This document shows, piece by piece, positions 22,834 through 28,969 of a stretch of 64,000 nt of DNA. The notes under the pieces are model-generated. The model saw only the letters and a program-made list of their open reading frames with translations, had not been told where the DNA came from and did no database searches. The position numbers were made by a program, and so were the translations under genes. Position 1 is the stretch's first letter; the number at the start of each line of letters is the position of its first letter. The stretch comes from Pseudomonas sp. Q11. GTDB lineage: Bacteria; Pseudomonadota; Gammaproteobacteria; Pseudomonadales; Pseudomonadaceae. The stretch spans positions 62,001 through 126,000 of the forward strand of contig NZ_JAKNQY010000008.1 of assembly GCF_024494355.1 (NCBI RefSeq), read 5' to 3'.

Positions 22834-23904
22834 ATGACAACCCATAACAACTTCATACGGGTGACTGCTGTCGCGGCAGTGGTGTTCGCAGGTGTGTGGC
22901 AACCGGGCGCCGACGCGTGGGGGGCTGCTGGAAAAGAGGAACCGTGGTACACCGCCTGGCTTCAGGTCACGGCGGATCCAAGCGTGGATATCCGCAAGAC
23001 CACGCCCTCGTTGCGCTGGCGTACCGACATGGACACGCTCTACCGGGGCGATACGACGGGTCAGGGCCTCAGTGCCTTCGCGCAGGGGCTGCTGCCCAAA
23101 GCCGATGGCACTCCCGTGGAGCAATGGGGGTACGACTGGATCACCCACGCGAGCGGGAGCGCAGGGACGGTTTTCAGCAGCGCAACGCGCAATCAGCTCG
23201 TCGCCCAGCACTACGCCAGCGAGTGGGTGTACGAGTTCAGCGCCCCCCACGGAATCGATCAGGTGCAATCGGGGGGGCCCTTTCCCGGTGAGGAGGAAAT
23301 CAGCTACCCGGGCGGGGTCAAGGCGCACTTTATCAAGCAGGCCTGCAAGGCACACAATCTTGCCGATTGCAGGACGAACCCAAACTACCGTGAACCCACC
23401 GGCCAGGAGACGATGCGGGAGGTCGCGGTGATGGCCATCGACTGGAACCGGCTGACGCCTCGAGAGGGTTTGCCATGGGTAAAGTCCCGGCAATCCCTTT
23501 GGGCAGTCGGCTCTACGAAGATCAACCCTGTACAGGGCGCGGATGCGCTTACCGATGGGTTACGAGGCTGGAACTCTTTGCCACCGAACTTGAGATTCGC
23601 GATGTATCAGGAGGACCCTCTGGCGCAATCGATTGTTGTGGCATTTCGTGACTACAGCGAAGCCAAGCTCTGGGCCACCCAGGAAGCCTCGAACGGCGGC
23701 TGGGTCTATGAAGTCAGGCCCAACAGCGTGGCGGTGGATTTGTCGGTGCGCAACGCTGGTTCGCGCGAAGGCGCGTTCGCGTTCATCGGCGGTATCAAGG
23801 GAGGCCTGTTGATGAATGCCCGTCGTTTCGAGAAAGGTGTGAGTGAACCGGTCGAGTGCATTGGCATAGAAAAGGAAGTTTGCCGTCGCGAGAACATCCA
23901 TTAA
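22834..23904 (+). CDS. Secreted ADP-ribosyltransferase-like protein with tandem domains (enterotoxin A-type signature)
   Basis: 356 residues. Signal-like start MTTHNNFIRVTAVAAVVFAG..GADA. Residues ~60-180 carry the R-S-E signature of cholera/heat-labile enterotoxin A-type mono-ADP-ribosyltransferases: R71 in TLYRGDTT, S115-S116 in VFSSAT, and E153-x-E155 in PGEEEISYPGGV, which lines up with the LT-A stretch DEQEVSALGGI. WVYEFSAPHG just before it matches the strand before the ExE loop. Residues ~215-351 look like a second copy: LWAVGSTK, WVYEVRPNSVAVD, and a GGIKGG loop, but without the Arg and Glu residues. Both units end in Cys-x7-Cys-Arg (C171/C179, C342/C350). Flanked by REPINs. Toxin function is inference; no partner B subunit or immunity gene is adjacent. 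Confidence 0.7.
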   Translation: MTTHNNFIRVTAVAAVVFAGVWQPGADAWGAAGKEEPWYTAWLQVTADPSVDIRKTTPSLRWRTDMDTLYRGDTTGQGLSAFAQGLLPKADGTPVEQWGYDWITHASGSAGTVFSSATRNQLVAQHYASEWVYEFSAPHGIDQVQSGGPFPGEEEISYPGGVKAHFIKQACKAHNLADCRTNPNYREPTGQETMREVAVMAIDWNRLTPREGLPWVKSRQSLWAVGSTKINPVQGADALTDGLRGWNSLPPNLRFAMYQEDPLAQSIVVAFRDYSEAKLWATQEASNGGWVYEVRPNSVAVDLSVRNAGSREGAFAFIGGIKGGLLMNARRFEKGVSEPVECIGIEKEVCRRENIH

Positions 23905-23971
23905 TAGTTTTCCAGCCTCGCCGTACAGGCAGGTGGGTTGATGCTGTTGACTCAAGGCTCGTGTGAACCAT

Positions 23972-24103
23972 TGTGGCGAGGGAGCTTGCTCCCGCTGGGT
24001 TGCGCAGCAACCCCAAAGCAGGCAACTCAATCTGCCTGACACGCCGGATTGTCGGGTTTTAGGGCTGCTTCGCAACCCAGCGGGAGCAAGCTCCCTCGCC
24101 ACA
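23972..24103. repeat. Family B REPIN, copy B2
   Basis: Same structure and spacer type as copy B1 (TTGTGGCGAGGGAGCTTGCT ... AGCAAGCTCCCTCGCCACAG), placed after the ADP-ribosyltransferase-like gene, which is thus bracketed by two B REPINs in direct orientation. Confidence 0.9.
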
Positions 24104-24147
24104 GGATCGGCGTTTCACCGGAATTTTTGTGTTCGTCTTACGATTTA

Positions 24148-24240
24148 TCGCGAGCAGGCTCGCTCCCACAGTGGATGTGTGTTGTTCACAGAACTTGTGG
24201 TCGACACCGGCCTCTGTGGGAGCAAAGCTTGCTCGCGATG
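24148..24240. repeat. Mixed C/D REPIN, arms pointing outward
   Basis: TCGCGAGCAGGCTCGCTCCC (family C arm) at 24148, then spacer, then TGTGGGAGCAAAGCTTGCTC (family D arm) at 24215-24239. The two arms come from different families and face the other way round than in the other copies. Confidence 0.8.
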
Positions 24241-24258
24241 AGGCCGGGGCTTACTGCA

Positions 24259-24618
24259 TCAAGTCCGAAGCTCAACCCGGTCCAAGGCCTTGTTCGCCAA
24301 CAATGCCCCCAGCTCGATCATCTGTGCCACCCCCAACGCCACATGCCGCCGCGAGCCTTCCAGGCCAAACGCCAGGTCGCTGAGCATCGCATTGGCCGAG
24401 GCCAGGGTTTCGCTGAGGTTGGCTAGCAGGGCTTCGGTGTCAACGTTGTCCGATACGGTGAACAGCTGCACAGAGGGTTGGGGTTCTGGTTCGCTGTCGT
24501 CGGGCTTGAGGTAATGGTCCATCGCGCGGTCGGCGGCTTCTTTCAGCTTGTCGGGGGCGTAGTCGCCGTAGGGGAAGGTGGAGGCGGGTTTTGGAGGGTT
24601 GGGGGTTTCTTTGATCAT
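24259..24618 (-). CDS. DUF6124 family protein
   Basis: 119 residues, small acidic protein, no signal peptide or membrane span. The layout fits the Pseudomonas DUF6124 group: a proline-rich head (MIKETPNPPKPASTFPYGDY), a helix with KLKEAADRAMDHYLK, then VSDNVDTEALLANLSETLASANAMLSDLAFGLEG and a hydrophobic helix VALGVAQMIELGALLANKALD. Function unknown; many paralogs are common in one genome. ATG at 24618 preceded by AGGAG. The upstream region is unusually rich in hairpins (24671-24882). Confidence 0.75.
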   Translation of the reverse strand: MIKETPNPPKPASTFPYGDYAPDKLKEAADRAMDHYLKPDDSEPEPQPSVQLFTVSDNVDTEALLANLSETLASANAMLSDLAFGLEGSRRHVALGVAQMIELGALLANKALDRVELRT

Positions 24619-24670
24619 TTTGAGCTCCTGATTCAATGGAGCCACCACTCTTCGCGGTCAAACAAAAAGG

Positions 24671-24882
24671 GCAGCTGTACGCGGGTTGACCGACCGGGAA
24701 TCAAGGCAAACCGGCACGTCCGAAGACGTCCCACGCACAGCTGCCGCGACACGATACCTCAGACGAAAGAAAAACGCCTGAACTAGGTCTTGGAACACTG
24801 GCGCGTCTAGATTCTCGGACGGTCAAATCCGGTCGCTGAATTGGCAGCGACACCCAAAGGCTAGAGCCCTCGGTTCCGAGGG
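24671..24882 (-). ncRNA. Hairpin-rich segment upstream of the DUF6124 gene (candidate structured leader or small RNA)
   Basis: Several stems lie close together. GCAGCTGTACGCGGG (24671-24685) pairs with CCCACGCACAGCTGC (24730-24744) with two mismatches (one a G-U type), enclosing two smaller stems: CCGG/CCGG (24693-24714) and ACGTC-cgaa-GACGT. Next come GTCGCTG-aattgg-CAGCGAC (24832-24851) and CCCTCGG-tt-CCGAGGG (24867-24882). No REP family explains them. Read on the minus strand they would form the leader of the DUF6124 mRNA. A frame of 75 codons (24701-24928, minus) overlaps it but shows no protein family that I know. Confidence 0.4.
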
Positions 24883-25003
24883 ACAACCTTAAAAACTTGT
24901 CGGAAACTTCGGGACGTCTGACAGACAATCCATCTGATCAGGAATGTTTCGCACAAATTTGCAGGTAGACTTTTTTGAATTGAATTGGGGTCCATATCCA
25001 TTG

Positions 25004-25774
25004 CTGCGGTAACGGCGGCTTAGGGTTCCGCCCTTACGGCGGCTCACTTTTGAAAAGCCCGGAAGCCGGCCCAGTCAAAAGTAAGCAAAACGCTTCTGCC
25101 CCACCACTTGGCACCTCGCCTAGGCTCGGTGGCCTGAACGAAGGCATCGTGGTTAACGGGGCGCCCGAGATCAACGTCCACCGCGAGGCGGCCTGATAGC
25201 CGACCTGGTTCTTGGTGAGACCGCGTTTTTCCTGTGGGAGCGAGCCTGCTCGCGATGAGGCCGGCACTCATTGCATCAAGCTATCCACGGTCCTGTGGTG
25301 AGGGGATTTATCCCCGTTGGGTTGCGCAGCAGCCCCCTGGGCAGGTAACTCAATTTGCCTGATGCAACCGGGTTGTCCGGTTTGGGGCCGCTCCGCGTCC
25401 CAGCGGGGATAAATCCCCTCGCCACAAAGGGCTCTGTGTTTCATTGGTATTTTTTATTCGCCTTCCGATTTTTCGCGAGCAGGCTCGCTCCCACATTGGT
25501 TTTTCAGCAGCCACAACACTCATATACGCCGCTCCCACAGGGGAAACGCGTTTGACCTGAAACCAGGCCGGCTGTCAGGCCGCCTCGCGGTGGACGTTGA
25601 TCTCGGGCGCCCCGTTAACCACGATGTCTTAGTTCAGGCATGCCGAGCCTAAGCGAGGCACAGAGTGGTGGGGCAAAAGCGCTTTGGTTACTTTTGACTG
25701 GGCCGGCTTCCGGGCTTCTCAAAAGTGAGCCGCTGTAAAAGCGGAACCCTAAGTAGCCGTTACCGCAGAAACGG
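25004..25774. repeat. Giant nested palindrome with REPIN core
   Basis: Outer arms of about 240 bp, 25004-25245 and 25530-25774, are inverted copies with roughly one mismatch in ten (by eye): CTGCGGTAACGG at the outer ends, CCGGAAGCCGGCCCAGTCAA, GGTTAACGGGGCGCCCGAGA and CAACGTCCACCGCGAGGCGG in both. Inside them stand family C halves (25233-25258 and 25474-25495, inverted) and in the centre a family B REPIN (25294-25426, with a GGGATTTATCCCC variant). The whole 770 bp therefore reads as one palindrome made of nested palindromes. No gene, transposase or long ORF with a recognisable product lies within. Confidence 0.85.
25294..25426. repeat. Family B REPIN, copy B3 (variant)
   Basis: TGTGGTGAGGGGATTTATCC ... 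GGATAAATCCCCTCGCCACA, with the stem GGGGATTTATCCCC replacing GGGAGCTTGCTCCC. The change is mirrored in both arms, so base pairing is kept. It is the centre of the giant palindrome. Confidence 0.85.
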
Positions 25775-25983
25775 ATACACACACAATCCACCCCACCGCC
25801 GCTCACCACAAAAATAAATATCAAATTTCAAAACCCGCCCTTCATGCATACCACTGACCTTTAAAAACCCCAGCCCAACGCTGCAATTCAACGCCACATC
25901 ACCACCACCCTAATACCACTTAAAGAACACCCACTAGAAACACCGAGAAAACACTAGCAAACCCTGCAGAGGCAGCGTTGACA
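25775..25983. other. Gap before the nag regulon
   Basis: No gene seen. AT-rich compared with its surroundings, with many short A-rich and CCA-rich runs; it leads into the nag promoter region. Confidence 0.4.
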
Positions 25984-26001
25984 TGGTATTCAAGTGGTAT
26001 T
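25911..26001. promoter_or_regulatory. Candidate NagR operator half-sites
   Basis: TAATACCACTTA at 25911-25922 is an inverted copy of CAAGTGGTATTA at 25990-26001, and an extra TGGTATT lies at 25984-25990, giving TGGTATT-CAAG-TGGTATT. They stand 60-150 bp before the start of the GntR-type gene. TGGT(A/C)T half-sites are characteristic of GntR/HutC-type NagR/DasR operators, so autoregulation of the nag operon is likely (inference). Confidence 0.55.
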
Positions 26002-26059
26002 AGCTTCAGTCGCAATTCACCGAGCGACAACGCCCACAAAAACCGCATCGGATAAACAA

Positions 26060-26791
26060 ATGAACGACATCCTGACCCTGCGCCCCGACGACACCCAACC
26101 CACCCCGCTCTACCTGCAACTGGCCCGCAACCTGGAAGCCGCCATCCACGCTGGCCAGTGGAAAGCCGAACAAGCGATGCCCTCCGAGCGCAGCTTGAGC
26201 GAGCAATTGGGCATTTCCCGGGTCACCGCCCGCAAGGCACTGGAAGTGCTGTTCGAACAAGGCCTGATCCGCCGCAACCAAGGCTCGGGAACGTTCATAA
26301 CCCCGCGCCTGGAACAGCCGCTCTCGCGCCTCAGTGGGTTCAGCGAAATGCTCCGGCTCAAAGGCTTCGTGCCCGGGTCCCAGTGGCTGGAGCGGGAGAT
26401 CACCCCGCCGACCCACGAAGAACTGATTCGCCTGGGCCTGTCGCCCACTGACAAAGTCGCCCGGCTCAAACGGCTGCGCAAGGCCGACGACACGGTCATG
26501 GCCATCGAGATGAGCACCCTGCCCGCGTCGATCATTCCCAAGCCACAAGCGGTGGGCGATTCGCTTTATGAATTCCTCGACGGCATTGGCAAACCGGTGG
26601 TGCGCGCCCTGCAACACATCCAGGCCATCAACGCCTCGGACGAGTTCGCCGCCCTGGTGGGCATTGCCCCCGGCACCGCAATGTTGCTGATGACGCGGGT
26701 TGGCTACCTGGAAGACAACACGCCCATCGAAGTCACCGACACCTATTGCCGCAACGACTACTACGACTTTGTCGCAGAGCTGCGGCGCTAG
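26060..26791 (+). CDS. nagR: GntR/HutC-family regulator of N-acetylglucosamine use
   Basis: 243 residues. N-terminal GntR winged helix (PLYLQLARNLEAAIHAGQW; MPSERSLSEQLGISRVTARKALEVLFEQGLI; NQGSGTFI) and a C-terminal UTRA ligand domain with LSRLSGFSEMLRLKGF and TDTYCRNDYYDFVAELRR. In this group GlcN6P or GlcNAc6P releases the repressor from DNA. First gene of the nag operon; an upstream in-frame start at 25994 would run through the candidate operators, so the ATG at 26060 is used. The position before nagA-nagB-nagF-nagE is the same as in P. aeruginosa (from memory). Confidence 0.9.
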   Translation: MNDILTLRPDDTQPTPLYLQLARNLEAAIHAGQWKAEQAMPSERSLSEQLGISRVTARKALEVLFEQGLIRRNQGSGTFITPRLEQPLSRLSGFSEMLRLKGFVPGSQWLEREITPPTHEELIRLGLSPTDKVARLKRLRKADDTVMAIEMSTLPASIIPKPQAVGDSLYEFLDGIGKPVVRALQHIQAINASDEFAALVGIAPGTAMLLMTRVGYLEDNTPIEVTDTYCRNDYYDFVAELRR

Positions 26792-26808
26792 ACGATCAGA
26801 GAATCCCC

Positions 26809-27915
26809 ATGTCCGAAGACAACATCCTCACCGCCAACGGCTGGATACGCGGCCGCCTGCTTCATGAACACGGCAAGGTCGTGTCCATCGAAGGACAGCC
26901 CTGCGACCCGGCGAGCAATGACCTGCCCTACCTGCTGCCCGGCTTCATCGACCTGCATGTGCACGGTGGTGGCGGCAAGGACATCATGGAAGGCGCGCTG
27001 GCGTTCGAAACCATTGCCCGCACCCATGTGCGCTTCGGCACCACGGCGCTGCTCGGCACTACCATGACGGCGCCGAGCGAAGAAATCGCCAGCGTGCTCA
27101 AGGCCCTCGGTGAATTCTGCGAACAGCGGTCCAGCGGCAGTGCGCGGGTGCTGGGGGTGCATTTGGAAGGCCCCTATATCAACCCCGGCAAACTCGGCGC
27201 CCAACCGAATTTCGCCCACACCGCGCTGATGGCCGAAGTCGAGACCTACCTGGCGCTGGCACCGATCCGGGTGATCACCATCGCGCCGGAGATCGCCGGC
27301 CACGATGCCTTGATTCGCGCGCTCAGCGCCCGGGGCGTGCGCATGCAGATCGGCCATACCCTGGGCAGCTACGAAGAAGGCGTCGCGGCACTGGCCGCCG
27401 GGGCCAGCAGTTTTACCCATTTGTATAACGCCATGAGCCCGCTGCATCACCGCGAACCGGGCATCGTCGGCGCGGCGCTGGCCCATGCGCGATATGCCGA
27501 GCTGATCCCGGATCTGCTGCACGTGCACCCCGGCGCCATGCGCGTGGCCCTGCGTGCGATCCCGTGCCTGTACTGCGTGACCGATTCCACCGCCGCCGCC
27601 GGCATGCCCGATGGCGAATACAAGCTGGGCAGCCACACCGTGACCAAATGCCTGGGCGGTGTGCGCCTGGCCGACGGCACGCTGGCCGGCAGCACCCTGA
27701 CGATGGACCAGGCTCTGCGCAACCTGGTGAAAATCGGCCTGTCCATCAGCGAAGCCTCGCAACGCCTGTCGCAATTCCCCGCCGACTACCTCGACCTGCC
27801 CGAGCGTGGACGCCTGCAACCCGGCGCCTGGGCCGACTGCGTGCGCCTTGACCGTGCCCTGAACCTGACCGACGTGATGGTCGAAGGAGAAGCCATTGAC
27901 TTCCAAAATGCTTGA
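26809..27915 (+). CDS. nagA: N-acetylglucosamine-6-phosphate deacetylase
   Basis: 368 residues. Removes acetate from GlcNAc6P to give GlcN6P. Amidohydrolase fold: H50 and H52 (LHVHGGGGKD), E120 in HLEGPYINPGKLG, later QIGHTLGSY, SFTHLYNAM with PLHHREPGIVG, and the catalytic Asp in CVTDSTAAAGM. Starts 17 bp after nagR at an ATG; its 3' end overlaps the SIS gene by 20 bp. Confidence 0.95.
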   Translation: MSEDNILTANGWIRGRLLHEHGKVVSIEGQPCDPASNDLPYLLPGFIDLHVHGGGGKDIMEGALAFETIARTHVRFGTTALLGTTMTAPSEEIASVLKALGEFCEQRSSGSARVLGVHLEGPYINPGKLGAQPNFAHTALMAEVETYLALAPIRVITIAPEIAGHDALIRALSARGVRMQIGHTLGSYEEGVAALAAGASSFTHLYNAMSPLHHREPGIVGAALAHARYAELIPDLLHVHPGAMRVALRAIPCLYCVTDSTAAAGMPDGEYKLGSHTVTKCLGGVRLADGTLAGSTLTMDQALRNLVKIGLSISEASQRLSQFPADYLDLPERGRLQPGAWADCVRLDRALNLTDVMVEGEAIDFQNA

Positions 27916-28918
27916 AGAGGCCCTGAGCTCGTGCGACGCCGTCGAGCGCCAGCTGCAGCGATTGGACCCCGCCTTACAGGAAATTGCCGGGCGCCTGCGT
28001 CGTCAGCCGCCACAAGTGGCCATGACCGTGGCCCGTGGCAGCTCCGACCACGCCGCCAGCTACTTTGCCTACCTGACCATGCAACAACTGGGTTTGCCGG
28101 TGGCCTCGTTGCCGATGTCGGTGGTGACCATGCAGCAGGCGCCATTGAAGGTCAGCGGCCAGGTGGCGTTCGCGTTCTCCCAATCGGGGCAGAGCCCCGA
28201 CCTGGTGAACAGCCTGCGCCTGTTGCGCAAGCGTGGCGCGTTGAGTGTGGCGATGGTCAACGCAGAAGATTCTCCGCTGGAGGCGGCCTGTGAATTCAGC
28301 GTGCCCTTGTGCGCCGGCATCGAAAGCAGTGTCGCCGCCACCAAGAGTTTCATTGCCACCCTCAGCGCCAGTGCGCGACTGGTGGCTCATTGGAAAGAAG
28401 ACGCCGAACTGATGGACGCCGGCAATGCCCTGCCCGAAGGCTTGCGCGATGCCGCCCGACAGGATTGGAGCGCCGCCGTCGAGGCCCTGCGTGATTGTCA
28501 GCGCTTGATGGTCATCGGCCGTGGTGCCGCGTTCGCCATCGCCCAGGAAGCGGCGCTCAAATTCAAGGAAACCTCGGCGATCCAGGCCGAAGCCTTCAGC
28601 AGCGCCGAGGTCCGCCACGGGCCGATGGCGTTGATCGACGAGCACTATCCGCTGCTGGTGTTCGCCCCGCGCGGCGCCGAGCAGGCCGGTGTGTTGAGCC
28701 TGGCCGCCGACATGCGCCAGCGCGGCGCCCGGGTGCTGCTGGCCGCGCCCGATGACATCGCCGAGCGCGACCTGACACTGACCCGCGCCGAACACCCGGC
28801 CCTGGACCCGATCCTGGCGATCCAGAGCTTTTACCGGATGGCCGCCAGCCTGGCCGAGGCCCGAGGCCTGGACCCGGACCAACCACGGTACTTGAGCAAG
28901 GTCACCCGGACCCACTGA
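27896..28918 (+). CDS. SIS-domain glucosamine-6-phosphate deaminase (NagB-II / GlmS-isomerase-like)
   Basis: 340 residues with two SIS domains as in the isomerase half of GlmS and no glutaminase domain. Motifs: VARGSSDHAA (sugar-phosphate loop), AFSQSGQSPD, ESSVAATKSFIA in the first domain; MVIGRGAAFAIAQEAALKFKETS with EAFSSAEVRHGPMAL in the second. In a GlcNAc operon it most likely deaminates GlcN6P to Fru6P. TTG start at 27896: AAGGAG lies 7 bases before it, while the first ATG (27908) is too far from that site. It overlaps nagA by 20 bp, so the two are probably coupled. Confidence 0.88.
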   Translation: MTSKMLEEALSSCDAVERQLQRLDPALQEIAGRLRRQPPQVAMTVARGSSDHAASYFAYLTMQQLGLPVASLPMSVVTMQQAPLKVSGQVAFAFSQSGQSPDLVNSLRLLRKRGALSVAMVNAEDSPLEAACEFSVPLCAGIESSVAATKSFIATLSASARLVAHWKEDAELMDAGNALPEGLRDAARQDWSAAVEALRDCQRLMVIGRGAAFAIAQEAALKFKETSAIQAEAFSSAEVRHGPMALIDEHYPLLVFAPRGAEQAGVLSLAADMRQRGARVLLAAPDDIAERDLTLTRAEHPALDPILAIQSFYRMAASLAEARGLDPDQPRYLSKVTRTH

Positions 28919-28969
28919 ACCGACGGTCCGTTAACGCAAGGCCAACGAGACTTCAAAGAGAGCGAGCCC

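Noticed and set aside
24701..24928. 75-codon frame on the minus strand upstream of the DUF6124 gene
   Set aside because: No family recognised and it overlaps a hairpin-rich segment; kept as possible RNA structure rather than a protein gene.
22491..25498. Many spaced repeats that might suggest a CRISPR array
   Set aside because: Units are palindromic, irregularly spaced, mixed in orientation and of several families; no cas genes. They are REP/REPIN elements.
25004..25774. The long inverted arms as ends of an insertion sequence or transposon
   Set aside because: No transposase frame lies between them; the interior is made of REP elements.
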